Assembly (NCBI RefSeq): GCF_001039575.1
Contig: NZ_JIBT01000016.1
Span: 30,561-94,560 of the forward strand
Direction of reading: 5' to 3'
Length of the DNA: 64,000 nt
Source of the DNA: Halomonas sp. PR-M31
GTDB lineage: Bacteria > Pseudomonadota > Gammaproteobacteria > Pseudomonadales > Halomonadaceae
The notes under the pieces are model-generated. The model made no database searches and was not told the DNA's origin. It saw nothing but the letters and a program-made list of their open reading frames with translations. A program made the position numbers and the translations under genes. Numbering within the stretch: position 1 is the first letter of the stretch; every line of letters starts with the position of its first letter. This document shows positions 39,017 through 48,728 of the stretch, piece after piece.

Positions 39017-42000
39017 CTAATTAGCAATACCGCCAGCCATCAGCTCAGCCTGGCGGATAACCAGCCGGGTAGCTGCCTCTTGAGCATCGGGTGGATAGCC
39101 ATACTTAGCCAACAGGCGCCGCACGGTTCTCCTCATATCAGCCCGTACGGTATCGCGCTGAGTCCAGTCAAGTGTTGCTTTAGCCTTAATCTTTTCGGCT
39201 AAATCATGTGCAATCTTGCGTAGCGTATCGTCGGCGATCACTTCACGAGCAGACTCATTGCTGGCCAGCGCATCATAGAATGCCAGTTCGTCTTCTGATA
39301 ACCCCGTTTCTTCGCCGCGATTCACTGCCTCACGGATGGTGCGTGCCAGGCCGATCAGCTCTTCGATTACCTGAGCAGTAGTAATAGCGCGATTGGTGTA
39401 ACTCGTGAGCACGGCTTCCAGCGATTCGCGAAAGCTCCGCGACTGGACGATGTTCACTCGCTCACGACTGCGAATCTGGTCGGTCAGTAGCTTACGCAGT
39501 GTCTCCAATGCCAAGTTTCTTTGTGGCATGCCTGCCAACTGACCAAGAAATTCTTCGGATAGAATCCCAACGTTCTGTCCACCAAGACCAGCAGCTTGGA
39601 ACAGGTCGATCACACCATCCGAGGCAATAGCGCCCGAAAGCACCTGGCGCACAGCGGCTCTGTTGTCCGGGGCCGGCGGCGGGCCATCGTCTGCTAGACG
39701 TTTGCGGATGGCTGCTCGCACAGACTGGAAGTAAGCCAGGTCGTCACGGATGGCCTCAGTTTCCGGCCGCGGCACAGCCAGCGAAAAAGCTTTAGACAGC
39801 CCCGCCACCATATTCATAAAACGACGCTTGCCGTCATCCTGTTCGAAAACATAATCGGCGCCCGCAGTAACGGCCCGCATCTGTGCCGCCTTATCGCCTC
39901 CGGCAAAGCCGCTGTAATCCAAGCCGTTGAAGAAATCTCGAAGCGCCTCAAACTGGCGCTCCATCAAAGGAACAGCCTCGTTTTGGATGTCCTCTACCGG
40001 GCTACCTTCCCCGCCGGCTTGGGTGTAAGTCTGAACGGCATCACGCAGTTGATCGGCAATCCCGAGAAAGTCCACCACTACGCCACCAGGCTTGTCACCG
40101 AAGACACGGTTCACGCGCGCAATGGCCTGCATCAAGTTATGCCCTGCCAGAGGCTTGTCCAGATACATAGTGTGCATGGGCGGGCAATCGAAGCCGGTCA
40201 GCCACATATCACACACAATGACCAAGCGTAGGTCGTCGTCCGGGTCTTTGTAGCGACGAGCTAAAGCCTCACGCCGTGCCTTAGTGCGCGCGTGGTGCAT
40301 GACCTGCTCGCCCTCAGCTTTCGAGCCGGTCATAACTACCTTGATAAAGCCAGCGTCGTCTTCGTCCGCGTGCCAGTCCGGACGAAGAGCAACAATCTCG
40401 TCGTACAGACTCATACAGATGTTGCGGCTCATGCACACCGCCATGCCCTTTCCCTCGATTACCTGCCGCCGCTGCTCGAAGTGCTCGACAATGTGCTGAG
40501 CGACCAACTCCAGGCGTTTCTTGGCACCAACCAGTGCCTCCAGTTCCACACGGACGTAGTCGTTCGCGGGCTGGCCCACCTTGTCGGCCTCAGCGGCTTG
40601 CTCTGTCAGCTTGTCTTCCGCCTCACGGACCCCCTGCTCATCGGGCACCAGCTTGACCAGACGCATTTCGTAGAAAATCGGCACCGTGGCTTCATCGGAG
40701 ATCGCCTGGCGAATGTCGTAAATGTCCGCGTACTTTCCGAATACCGCTTCCGTGCTTTTGTCATCGCCCTCCAATGGTGTGCCAGTGAAACCAACGAAGG
40801 TGGCATTGGGAATGGCATCACGCATCCAGCGCGCACCGCCATCGAGGAAACCATATTGACTGCGGTGAGCTTCGTCCGCCAGCACCACGATATTGGCCCG
40901 TTCACTGACCGCCGCGCCGCGCTCGCCGAACTTCTGGATAGTCGTAAACACCACTCCGCCAGAGGCTCGGTTAAGTCGGGCGGCCAGATCTTCCCGACTT
41001 TCGGCCTGCTCCGGATCCTGGCGCAGCAGTGCGCGCCCATCTGCGAAGGTACCAAAAAGTTGCCCGTCCAGATCATTGCGGTCAGTTACCACCACAACGG
41101 TGGGGTTAGCGAATTGCTCGTCGCCGATTAATGCGCTGGCAAGCATCAACATGGTCAGGCTCTTACCTGAGCCTTGGGTATGCCAGATCACACCCCCGCG
41201 CCCATCGCCCTGACCGGCCGGCGCCTTCAGAGCGCTCTTGACCGTTGCCCTAGCCCGTAGCACAGCGCGGAACTGATGATAGGCGGCCACCTTTTTAATG
41301 ATAGTGCCGCTACGTTCGTCTTCCTCGAAGGCGATGGCGTGGCGAAGATAATCTTCCCACCGACCCTGTTTGAAAAGCCCCCGGATGAACGCCTCTAGAG
41401 TCGGCTCCCCTGGCGCCCTTGCATCGTCCAGACTGCGCCAGGGCGCGAAACGATCGGAGCCGGCGGTGAGCGCTCCTACCCGTGTTCGATCGCCGTCGCT
41501 GACCGCCAGTAGCGCGTTATAGGCAAATAGCGGCGGGATCTGTTTCTTGTAATCCTGCAACTGCCGATAGGCTACCCATAGGTCCGCCTGTTCATTGGCG
41601 GGATCCTTTAACTCAATCACCACTAGCGGCAAACCGTTGAGGTACACCACTAGATCCGGTCGCCGCGTAGCATTACCGCATTGTACGGCGAACTGCTGAA
41701 CCGCTAGCCGGTTGTTGGCCGCAGGGTGAGAAAAATCCACTAGCCAGGCCTTGTCACCGCGTATTTCGCCGTCTTTAGAGCGGTACTCCACATCGACACC
41801 ATCGGTCAGCAGGTGATGAAACCAGCGGTTGTTCTGTTCAAGCGCCGGTTCCGGTGGGCGCGTCACAATTTGCACCACCTGATCAATGGCATCATAGGGC
41901 AGGTTGGGATTGATCTTGCGCAAGGCCAAGCGCAGCCGTGGCTCCAAAACCACCTGTTCATAGCTGTTGCGTAGGGACAAATCCGCCCCGGGGGAGATGT

Positions 42001-42076
42001 CCGCGCCCCAGGAGGTATCGAAACCCAAGGCTTCGAACCAGCCCAAGGCCGCTTGTTCGACAATATCTTCGTTCAT
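39017..42076 (-). CDS. hsdR: Type I restriction enzyme R subunit
   Basis: A 1,019-residue DNA translocase and nuclease. The PD-(D/E)XK nuclease is RPDLVVYLNGLPLVVIELK with D141, E155 and K157. The SF2 motor has Walker A WHTQGSGKSLTML near residue 297, VVLADEAHRSQYG, and VGFTGTPLEGDDKSTE. The long helical C-terminus binds the methylase. The start overlaps the abi gene stop (ATGA), making hsdM-hsdS-abi-hsdR one operon. It lies in the island, so the system is probably horizontally acquired. Confidence 0.96.
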   Translation of the reverse strand: MNEDIVEQAALGWFEALGFDTSWGADISPGADLSLRNSYEQVVLEPRLRLALRKINPNLPYDAIDQVVQIVTRPPEPALEQNNRWFHHLLTDGVDVEYRSKDGEIRGDKAWLVDFSHPAANNRLAVQQFAVQCGNATRRPDLVVYLNGLPLVVIELKDPANEQADLWVAYRQLQDYKKQIPPLFAYNALLAVSDGDRTRVGALTAGSDRFAPWRSLDDARAPGEPTLEAFIRGLFKQGRWEDYLRHAIAFEEDERSGTIIKKVAAYHQFRAVLRARATVKSALKAPAGQGDGRGGVIWHTQGSGKSLTMLMLASALIGDEQFANPTVVVVTDRNDLDGQLFGTFADGRALLRQDPEQAESREDLAARLNRASGGVVFTTIQKFGERGAAVSERANIVVLADEAHRSQYGFLDGGARWMRDAIPNATFVGFTGTPLEGDDKSTEAVFGKYADIYDIRQAISDEATVPIFYEMRLVKLVPDEQGVREAEDKLTEQAAEADKVGQPANDYVRVELEALVGAKKRLELVAQHIVEHFEQRRQVIEGKGMAVCMSRNICMSLYDEIVALRPDWHADEDDAGFIKVVMTGSKAEGEQVMHHARTKARREALARRYKDPDDDLRLVIVCDMWLTGFDCPPMHTMYLDKPLAGHNLMQAIARVNRVFGDKPGGVVVDFLGIADQLRDAVQTYTQAGGEGSPVEDIQNEAVPLMERQFEALRDFFNGLDYSGFAGGDKAAQMRAVTAGADYVFEQDDGKRRFMNMVAGLSKAFSLAVPRPETEAIRDDLAYFQSVRAAIRKRLADDGPPPAPDNRAAVRQVLSGAIASDGVIDLFQAAGLGGQNVGILSEEFLGQLAGMPQRNLALETLRKLLTDQIRSRERVNIVQSRSFRESLEAVLTSYTNRAITTAQVIEELIGLARTIREAVNRGEETGLSEDELAFYDALASNESAREVIADDTLRKIAHDLAEKIKAKATLDWTQRDTVRADMRRTVRRLLAKYGYPPDAQEAATRLVIRQAELMAGGIAN

Positions 42077-42780
42077 GCCCCCTCCTCGCCGGTATCATTC
42101 TCCGCCATCGCTTGCTCCTGCTTGAATTGCACCAGCGCTGCTCGATAGGCTTGAAAATCCGTGCGATAAAGAGCCTCACTGGCAAGCAACGGCGTTTCCA
42201 ACACCTCAAACATGCTATGGCCATTGTCGATGTATTCGTTAAAATCGGCGTGCTCTTCATAGGAAAATCGCGTCAACGGGTCGCGGTGGGCAGATTGCAG
42301 GTGGGTGCGAAACAGCAAGCCCACTACCGCATCAGTGGAACGCGCCAAAATCTCGGCATAGCGGCTGTCCAACAAAGGCGCGTAAGCATCAGCGCCATGG
42401 GCTGCAGAGCCGTGAGCGTTACGGATCTGTACAACCCCGTCGATAATCTGACTCAAGCCTGCGAAAAGCGACTTTGTAGCATTTTGAAGCTTGGAATCAA
42501 TTTCGGTGGTGGTAGAAACATTGAGACACTTTATAGTCTCAGACGCCAACCTCGGTGCTTTCCAATTGTTATCTAACTTGACGCTACGATCATTCAGAAT
42601 CGTTTTACATGTAGTCTCGATAATCGAGCGGCAGAATGAGACGACTATGCCAGGTCGATCCGGCATAGCGTTCTCCAACGCTTCCACTTGTTCACGAATG
42701 CGCAGCGATTCGGGATGAGCTTCTAGTAACTCCCGACATGCGGCGAGCTGGAAACTAGCTTGGGCGTACTCATCTGCCAT
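42073..42780 (-). CDS. Abortive-infection family protein (Abi_C-like) within the R-M operon
   Basis: A 235-residue protein between hsdS and hsdR. The middle (RSIIETTCKTILND, then LQNATKSLFAGLSQIIDGVVQIRNAHGSAAHG, about residues 60-135) matches the Abi_C domain, where the R-N-x-H-G-x-x-x-H-G motif is conserved. The ATG at 42780 is favoured over one 27 bases upstream. It overlaps hsdS by 11 bases and hsdR by four, so it is made with the restriction complex. Its job there (a back-up suicide response or R-M modulation) is inference. Confidence 0.8.
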   Translation of the reverse strand: MADEYAQASFQLAACRELLEAHPESLRIREQVEALENAMPDRPGIVVSFCRSIIETTCKTILNDRSVKLDNNWKAPRLASETIKCLNVSTTTEIDSKLQNATKSLFAGLSQIIDGVVQIRNAHGSAAHGADAYAPLLDSRYAEILARSTDAVVGLLFRTHLQSAHRDPLTRFSYEEHADFNEYIDNGHSMFEVLETPLLASEALYRTDFQAYRAALVQFKQEQAMAENDTGEEGA

Positions 42781-44086
42781 TGGCTTCTCTCTCGGCGGCA
42801 GGGACACGTAGTTTTCCCGAAATTAGTTCAGGGAGCAGGGTGTCACGAATGGCAGTGAGGGTTTGCGTTTCTCGCTCGTTGGAAGCGATGCGTTTAAAAA
42901 AAGGATTGGCGAGATTGCCAAATTCGAAAAGAGTTGTGTCATCAGGTCGTAATGCTGGAATCTGCCTGAAATTCTTCTTGCTAATCTCGGCAAACGTGCT
43001 TCCACCGGCCCTCGATTCGATGGCCTTCATGTTTGCTTCCGTCCACAACAAAATATAAGTATTCGGAATTTCGCCGGTCACCATCGCAATAATTCCTTGG
43101 TTCACTGAGACTAGCGTTTCCGCTAATGCGAGATAACCGATCGGCGCACGCGACGAAAGAATAACTGTACCAATCGGCAATTGACCCGAACTAATTCTGT
43201 CAACGCCTGCCTGGGTGATATAACGGTCGGTATCTAAAATCACCGGTGTCGATAGCCTAGACATATCTTTAGGAGTACAGAAAGCATGTTCACCGCCCTC
43301 CCAGAAATCGGGGTTCTTCGTGCTGGGCGTGCCTCCACCAATCACATCAACGAGCTCACCAATCGGGGCATACTCCCACCCCTCCGGCACCGGGCCCAGT
43401 TCGGAGTCGGTGAAGCGGTCGGGGAGCTGGTCGAAGACAGCCTGGGGCATGCCGCGAAAACCCGTGGCGCCAGCGGCCTTGGCTTTAACTGGCTCAAAAT
43501 CCACGAACCAGGCCTTAAAGATGGCCCGCGCCATGGCCTCTAGAGTACCGTTCATCTGGCGGTTAAGTTCTATCTTATCGTCGAGGGTGCCGAGAATGTC
43601 GGCGATTGTCCGCTGCTCGTCTATCGGAGGAAGCTGGAGAGTTATTTTTCGGAGCTCCCTTTGCTTAATACCCACTACCGTCGTCCCAGTGGATCGGGAG
43701 AGCAACTCATTTTGTACGGCAGCCGACTGCAACAGATATTTAAGGAAGCTGTTGTCGAGCGTTTTATCATTTCCGCGTAGAGCAATTAATCGTTGGGCTA
43801 GAGCAATTCTTGAATCTCGAACCTGGGCCACCTCACCTAGAGGCGCTTCAGTAGTAAGAAGCACATCTCCGACTTTAGGTAGGCCACGGCGCATCCAAGA
43901 GTCATAGTCTTCGGTAGCAATAAATTCTTGCGCATCTTCGATACGGCCATTCTTGACTATTTTTGCGGTGATAAGCGGTATGCCACTCGTGGTCTTTTTA
44001 GGTGACTTCCCACGGTAATCGATGATAGCTTCCATCGCTTGTGCGAGTTCAGTGGATTGCCACCCTCTAGGCAACTCATCCCCCAT
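42770..44086 (-). CDS. hsdS: Type I restriction enzyme specificity subunit S
   Basis: A 438-residue DNA-recognition subunit. It has two target-recognition domains with the usual pattern: first half up to the helical spacer ([49 protein letters not shown], near residues 155-205), then a second TRD starting near [29 protein letters not shown] and a second helix near the C-terminus. The bipartite recognition sequence cannot be predicted. It overlaps hsdM by 11 bases. Confidence 0.94.
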   Translation of the reverse strand: MGDELPRGWQSTELAQAMEAIIDYRGKSPKKTTSGIPLITAKIVKNGRIEDAQEFIATEDYDSWMRRGLPKVGDVLLTTEAPLGEVAQVRDSRIALAQRLIALRGNDKTLDNSFLKYLLQSAAVQNELLSRSTGTTVVGIKQRELRKITLQLPPIDEQRTIADILGTLDDKIELNRQMNGTLEAMARAIFKAWFVDFEPVKAKAAGATGFRGMPQAVFDQLPDRFTDSELGPVPEGWEYAPIGELVDVIGGGTPSTKNPDFWEGGEHAFCTPKDMSRLSTPVILDTDRYITQAGVDRISSGQLPIGTVILSSRAPIGYLALAETLVSVNQGIIAMVTGEIPNTYILLWTEANMKAIESRAGGSTFAEISKKNFRQIPALRPDDTTLFEFGNLANPFFKRIASNERETQTLTAIRDTLLPELISGKLRVPAAEREANGR

Positions 44087-45713
44087 AACCTAACCCCTTC
44101 AGATTGGTCTTAATACGCGCTTCCAGCACATCGGATTCCGCAAACTGCGCTTGCAAATCGGCGGTGAGCCGCTGCATCTTGTCCTCGAAGGGTTCGCCGT
44201 CGTCCTCGATAGCGGCGGCGCCGACGTAGCGGCCGGGGGTGAGCACATATCCATGCTTTTCAATTTCCCCCAGGCTGGCTGCCTTACAGAAGCCAGCTTC
44301 GTCAAAGTATTTGCCTACACCTTCTTCGCCGCGCCAGGCGTGATAGGTGCGCACGATCCGGCCGATGTCGCTTTCCGGAGGCGGGTTGCCCTCGGCATCG
44401 GCGCCGGAGAGCACGCGCAGCACGCGAGTTTGCAGGGTGCCCATCTGGCGGGCGTCGATGAACAAGGTCTCACCGCGGCGATCGCGGCCGCCGTGCTTGA
44501 TGTTGCGACCTGTCTTGTCGCGGCTAATAAACCACAGGCAGACGGGAATGCCGGTGGTAAGAAAGAGCTGGGCCGGCATGGCAACGATGCAGTCCACCAG
44601 GTCAGCCTCGATGATAGCCTTGCGGATATCGCCCTCACCTGAGCTGTTACTCGATAACGAGCCATTGGCCATAACGAAGCCGGCGATACCCCCGCCGCGT
44701 CCGTTGGGTGGGGCCAGGTGGTGGATGAAGTGCTGAATCCAGGCGTAGTTGGCATTGCCGGTGGGTGGCACGCCGAACTTCCAGCGCACGTCTTCGCGCA
44801 GCAGCTCACCTGACCAGTCGGAAATGTTGAAGGGCGGATTGGCCAGAATGTAGTCGGCTTTCACGTCCGGATGTAAGTCACGGGTGAAGCTGTCCGCCGG
44901 CTGCTCGCCCAGGTTGGCCTCGATGCCACGGATAGCCAGGTTCATGTGCGCCAGCCGCCAGGTGGTGGGGTTGGACTCCTGGCCGAAGATGGATATGTCG
45001 CGCTTGTTGCCTCCGTGGGCCTGGGTGAATTTCTCGGACTGCACAAACATGCCGCCGGAACCGCAGCAAGGGTCGTAAACGCGGCCCTCATAGGGCTCAA
45101 TCATCTCTACTAGCAGCCGCACCACCGAGCGCGGGGTAAAGAACTCGCCGCCCAGCTTGCCCTCGGCAGCAGCGAACTTGCCGAGAAAATATTCGTAGAC
45201 CCGGCCCAACACATCCTTGGCGCGGGCTTCGTCGCTGCCGATAGTCATTGAGCCGATCAGGTCAATCAGTCCGCCTAGTCGCTGTGGGGCGATGCCGCGT
45301 CGGGCATAGTCGCGCGGCAGTTTGCCCTTGAGCTTGGGGTTGTCGTGCTCGATGGCATACATGGCATCGTCGATCAGCTTGCCAATGTTGGGCGTCTTGC
45401 CCTTTGCCTGGATCTGTTCCCAGCGCGCCTCTTGGGGCACCCAGAACACGCCCTCGGCGGTGTATTCGTCGCGCTGTTCCAGCAGGTCTTCCGCCTGTTT
45501 ACCCTCGATGCCGTCCTCAGCGAGCTCCTCCGTCAGCTTCGTCCGGCGTGCCTGGAAGGCATCCGAGATGTACTTGAGGAAGATCAAGCCGAGGACTACG
45601 TGCTTATATTCGGCGGCATCGATAGAACCGCGTAACTTGTCGGCAGTTTGCCAGAGGGATTCGGGGTCAACGCCAAGTTCGTGATTGTTGGCGCCTTGCT
45701 TGCTGGATGTCAT
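44076..45713 (-). CDS. hsdM: Type I restriction-modification methyltransferase subunit M
   Basis: A 545-residue adenine-N6 methyltransferase. The AdoMet site is [12 protein letters not shown] (motif I, residues 214-225) and the catalytic motif is NPPFNISDW (residues 292-300). The N-terminal helical domain ([18 protein letters not shown]) is the M.EcoKI-type bundle that contacts HsdS. AAGGAAG precedes the ATG. It is first in the operon hsdM-hsdS-abi-hsdR. Confidence 0.96.
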   Translation of the reverse strand: MTSSKQGANNHELGVDPESLWQTADKLRGSIDAAEYKHVVLGLIFLKYISDAFQARRTKLTEELAEDGIEGKQAEDLLEQRDEYTAEGVFWVPQEARWEQIQAKGKTPNIGKLIDDAMYAIEHDNPKLKGKLPRDYARRGIAPQRLGGLIDLIGSMTIGSDEARAKDVLGRVYEYFLGKFAAAEGKLGGEFFTPRSVVRLLVEMIEPYEGRVYDPCCGSGGMFVQSEKFTQAHGGNKRDISIFGQESNPTTWRLAHMNLAIRGIEANLGEQPADSFTRDLHPDVKADYILANPPFNISDWSGELLREDVRWKFGVPPTGNANYAWIQHFIHHLAPPNGRGGGIAGFVMANGSLSSNSSGEGDIRKAIIEADLVDCIVAMPAQLFLTTGIPVCLWFISRDKTGRNIKHGGRDRRGETLFIDARQMGTLQTRVLRVLSGADAEGNPPPESDIGRIVRTYHAWRGEEGVGKYFDEAGFCKAASLGEIEKHGYVLTPGRYVGAAAIEDDGEPFEDKMQRLTADLQAQFAESDVLEARIKTNLKGLGYGG

Positions 45714-46075
45714 CCGATATCTTCCTTAACCGATGCAGGGTCGCTGAGCGAGTTGCTGAATAGTGACTGCCATGCGAACCAAACAGGACACACTGCTTCG
45801 CTAAGGCTGACAACAGGTATTTAGGTCCTGTCTAGTTACGTCCTAGAGGTTAGAAAAGCCATGATCGCAGCCTCGGTAGGCCGCAGCAGGCTCAGCGGGG
45901 ACATACTACATGCTACCTATAGATCAAGGAATATGATCGCCAACTGCTAATGCTTACCTGGCCAGTCAAGGGCTGTTCCATATCGCCATTCCCCGCACAA
46001 CCACGACCTACATCAAGAGAGCGCAGTGATATCAGCGAACCCAGGTTGGCTAACTGCCGCCTCACCAAGCGTTAG

Positions 46076-46412
46076 GAGAAACGCCTGGCCAAGATCATAG
46101 ACCGGCTCAACAACCTCTACGGCGCCGAGGTCAGCGACGACTACAAGCTGTACTTCGCCAACGGCACCGTCTACTGCACCGAGCGCGACGAAGCGGTAAC
46201 GGCCCAGATATGCAGTCGCGACGGTGGATAGGTGATGCACTGCCTATTTTTAAGAAGAAAAGGCCACCGATGCGTTACAAGACGTCCTGAGTGAACACGA
46301 GAAGCTTTCACTGCCGCTGCTAGAGGGCGAGGACGGCGGACTACAGTTTGCGTTGTTGTTTCTCAAGCTGCTGGCAGGACGGGAGAAGTGGCAACAACCA
46401 GATCAGCAGTAA
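46076..46412 (+). pseudogene. Decayed C-terminus of a second type I R subunit
   Basis: The plus strand reads EKRLAKIIDRLNNLYGAEVSDDYKLYFANGTVYCTERDEAVTAQI, then a stop, VMHCLF in one frame, then EKATDALQDVLSEHEKLSLPLLEGEDGGLQFALLFLKLLAGREKW in another, ending QQPDQQ stop. This is the pattern of an HsdR C-terminal region, distinct from the intact hsdR here. A stop and at least one frameshift show it is dead. Confidence 0.65.
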
Positions 46413-46433
46413 GGATTATCAAACCCAGACGAG

Positions 46434-46458
46434 TGTCACCTATATGTCACCTAGAGAC
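46434..46458. repeat. Right arm-like direct repeat
   Basis: TGTCACCTA occurs twice, 11 bases apart (46434 and 46445), as in the left copy at 31227-31251, with two mismatches over 25 bases. It lies 60 bases from the right attachment core. Confidence 0.65.
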
Positions 46459-46518
46459 AAAATAGACAACAGGTTCTTTTGAAGTATTCTGGCGACCTAC
46501 TGAAATAATTATACCTTT

Positions 46519-46569
46519 TGGTGCCGGCGAGTGGACTCGAACCACCGACCTACGCATTACGAGTGCGTT
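46519..46569. repeat. Right attachment site within tRNA-Thr
   Basis: The 51-base segment equals 31051-31101 apart from G at 46529 (A at 31061). At tRNA position 66 the intact gene thus has C pairing with G7; the chromosomal copy left at 31061 would have given a G-U pair. Confidence 0.9.
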
Positions 46570-46595
46570 GCTCTACCAGACTGAGCTACGCCGGC
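46519..46595 (-). tRNA. tRNA-Thr (anticodon CGT)
   Basis: The 77-base gene includes an encoded CCA. Acceptor stem GCCGGCG/CGCCGGC, D arm GTAGCTCAGTCTGGTAGAGC, anticodon loop CTCGTAA giving CGU, and the T arm GGTTCGAGTCC are all present. Its 3' 51 bases are duplicated at 31051-31101 and form the integration site. The intact 3' end now comes from the island side. Confidence 0.95.
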
Positions 46596-46645
46596 ATGCC
46601 TGGCTAATGTGGGGAAAAAATCGGTTCAGGAATACCGAAGAAGGA

Positions 46646-46813
46646 TCAATCATCACCTTCTGAGTTTTCACTGCGTATCTTTTCGGCGAGCTTGTATAAG
46701 TAACCGGGCGTCACGGAAGCAATGCCCGCCTCTTTCATGGCGTTTGCTAACCTCAGGTATGCTTCGGCATCGCAATCCGCAAGACGTGCCTCTTCCAACT
46801 CAAGCTCAGTCAT
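46646..46813 (-). CDS. Small hypothetical protein
   Basis: A 55-residue charged, helical protein (MTELELEEARLADCDAEAYL, RLANAMKEAGIASVTPGYLY, KLAEKIRSENSEGDD). The composition is protein-like, but no family was recognised and no good ribosome site is visible; the open frame extends 13 codons further upstream. It lies just outside the island. Confidence 0.4.
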   Translation of the reverse strand: MTELELEEARLADCDAEAYLRLANAMKEAGIASVTPGYLYKLAEKIRSENSEGDD

Positions 46814-46981
46814 TCCTACCCGATCTCCGTAATGTCCACTGGGGGATGCCATCTCTCATGGCGAGCATGAGTAGTCTAGCAAACCATGCCATGACAAGGC
46901 TTTGCCTCTGGTCAGGAAATTGCACCAGGAATGTAAAACAATGCAAAAAAATGTTGGTCAAATTCACTTTATCCCAGTTTT

Positions 46982-47524
46982 TCAGCACGGCTTGGCAGGA
47001 TTACCCGTCACCGTGGTGCCTACGGGAACATCTCGCGTGACCACGCTGCCCGCGCCTACGATGGCATCGTCTCCTATGGTAACGCCGGGTAAGATGATCG
47101 CATGGCCGCCAATCCAGACGTTTCGGCCGATAACCACCGGGCGCCCACACTCCAGCCCCTTGTCGCGACTGGCCGCATCCCGAGGATGATCCGCCGCATA
47201 GATCTGCACACCGGGGCCGATCTGTGTCTTGTCGCCGATGCGAATGGCGCAAACGTCGAGCAGCACACAGCCGTAGTTCAGGAATACGCCATCGCCAATG
47301 AAGAGGTTGTACCCATAGTCGATGAAAAAAGGCGGTCTGATAACGCTACGTGTACCAAAACTACCCAGACATGCCTCGAGCAACTCTCGCCGCAAACCAC
47401 GATTTTCCACCGTGGTCTGGTTGTAGCGATGTGCGAACAGTTGTGCACGGTTGCTGTCTCCGGCCAGCTCTTCATCCCCTGGATCATAAAGCGCACCTGC
47501 GAGCATCTTCTCTTTTTCGGTCAT
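46982..47524 (-). CDS. Sugar O-acetyltransferase (maltose/galactoside acetyltransferase family)
   Basis: A 180-residue left-handed beta-helix acetyltransferase that uses acetyl-CoA. The N-terminal Mac segment is EKEKMLAGALYDPGDEELAGDSNRAQ; hexapeptide repeats follow (RPPFFIDYGYNLFIGDGVFLNYGCVLLDVC, IRIGDKTQIGPGVQIYAADHP) with the catalytic histidine in AADHP, then the repeat block GRNVWIGGHAIILPGVTIGDDAIVGAGSVVTRDVPVGTTVTGNPAK. The chain ends at GNPAKPC, a few residues shorter than E. coli Maa. Detoxification of sugars is the usual role. Confidence 0.92.
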   Translation of the reverse strand: MTEKEKMLAGALYDPGDEELAGDSNRAQLFAHRYNQTTVENRGLRRELLEACLGSFGTRSVIRPPFFIDYGYNLFIGDGVFLNYGCVLLDVCAIRIGDKTQIGPGVQIYAADHPRDAASRDKGLECGRPVVIGRNVWIGGHAIILPGVTIGDDAIVGAGSVVTRDVPVGTTVTGNPAKPC

Positions 47525-47552
47525 GCTGTGCCCGTTTTCTCGTCTTTAAACA

Positions 47553-48680
47553 CTAATCGAACAGGATTACCTGTCTGATCGCCACGCCGTTGGCAAGACG
47601 ATCAAACCCTTCATTGATGTCATCGAGCTTGATGCGATGGGTGAGCAGCTTATCCACCGGCAGGCGGCCCGCCATGTACAGTGCAATGTATTCCGGGATA
47701 TCCAGTGCAGGGACGTGCCCGCCCAGATAGGAGCCCATGAAACGGCGCTCTTCCGCCACCATCTTGGTGGGACTGAGCTCCAGGCGTGTATCCGGATGCG
47801 GCAATCCAGCGGTGACGGTTGTGCCCCCTTTGCCCGTGGCGGCCAGAGCAAACTCGAGCGCCGATGCTACGCCAGCGAACTCTGCCGCAATATCCACGCC
47901 TCCATCACTGAATGATTGCACCTGCTCCAAAGCGTCCTCATCGGCCGAATTGACGACATGGGTGGCGCCGAGCTGTTTCGCCATGTCCAGTTTGTCCTGA
48001 GCGATATCTGCTGCAATCACCTGGCGAGCGCCGCCGGCAATGGCACCCAGCACGGCAGACAGGCCAACGCCACCCAGCCCCACCACCAGCACGGACTGAC
48101 CGGCCCGCAGCTTTGCGGTATGCACGACAGCGCCTACACCGGTAAGCACGGCGCAGCCAAATACCGCGGCGATATCGAAAGGCAGATTCTTGTCGATCTT
48201 GACCGCAGAGCGGCGTGAGGTCACCACATGTTCGGCAAAGCCCGAAACGCCCAGATGATGATTGATCGTCTCGTCATCCTTGTACAGGCGATGGTCGCCG
48301 CCTAGCAGCACCCCTTCGTTATTGGCCTTGGCGCCAGGGGCACAGAGTGCTGCACGCCCTGCAAGACAGTAATCGCAGGTGCCACAGCTGGGCACGAAGG
48401 AGAAAACCACATGATCGCCCACCGCCAGATCGCTGACCCCGGGGCCAATCTCGAGGATCTCCCCGGCGGCCTCATGGCCCAGCGCCATGGGAAGCGGTCG
48501 AGGCCGATTGCCATCGATGACCGATAGATCCGAGTGACAAAGTCCCGCCGCATGAACGCGCACTAGAGTCTCACCGCTGCCCGGTGCGTCGAGTTCCACC
48601 TCTTCGATCTTCAGGGGCCGGGAATCTTTGTAGGGCGTTCGAGTGCCCATTTCTCTGAGTACTGCTGCGCGGGTTTTCAT
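47553..48680 (-). CDS. Zinc-dependent alcohol dehydrogenase
   Basis: A 375-residue medium-chain NAD(P)-dependent alcohol dehydrogenase. The catalytic zinc site uses GLCHSDLSV and GHEAAGE; the structural zinc site is CGTCDYCLAGRAALC. The nucleotide-binding fold is VLVVGLGGVGLSAVLGAIAGG followed by an acidic residue in VIAADIAQDK. GGAGG precedes the ATG. It may share a transcript with the acetyltransferase; substrate unknown. Confidence 0.93.
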   Translation of the reverse strand: MKTRAAVLREMGTRTPYKDSRPLKIEEVELDAPGSGETLVRVHAAGLCHSDLSVIDGNRPRPLPMALGHEAAGEILEIGPGVSDLAVGDHVVFSFVPSCGTCDYCLAGRAALCAPGAKANNEGVLLGGDHRLYKDDETINHHLGVSGFAEHVVTSRRSAVKIDKNLPFDIAAVFGCAVLTGVGAVVHTAKLRAGQSVLVVGLGGVGLSAVLGAIAGGARQVIAADIAQDKLDMAKQLGATHVVNSADEDALEQVQSFSDGGVDIAAEFAGVASALEFALAATGKGGTTVTAGLPHPDTRLELSPTKMVAEERRFMGSYLGGHVPALDIPEYIALYMAGRLPVDKLLTHRIKLDDINEGFDRLANGVAIRQVILFD

Positions 48681-48728
48681 GACAACGCCTCCTGTCGCTT
48701 CTGGTTTCGGCTTTGAGTTCGGACATGT

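Larger units (their letters stand above)
45714..46518. other. Region between hsdM and the tRNA, including HsdR remnant
   Basis: About 800 bases. The left third is the upstream region of hsdM with no recognisable element beyond its ribosome site. The middle holds a decayed HsdR C-terminus and the right end holds the arm-like repeats, both listed separately. Confidence 0.5.
31051..46569. mobile_element. 15.5-kb integrated island in tRNA-Thr(CGT), phage-satellite-like with type I R-M cargo
   Basis: The island lies between a 51-base copy of the tRNA-Thr 3' end (31051-31101) and the matching part of the intact tRNA (46519-46569), with one mismatch between the copies. It has a tyrosine integrase next to the left end and repeat pairs inside both ends. 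Genes in order: integrase, hypothetical, AlpA-like HTH, primase zinc-finger protein, P-loop ATPase, TubC_N-like small protein, TerS-like HTH; then, on the other strand, ADP-ribosylglycohydrolase and hsdR-abi-hsdS-hsdM. No capsid, tail, portal, large terminase or conjugation genes are seen, so it is not a complete prophage or ICE. The satellite reading is inference from gene order. Confidence 0.85.
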
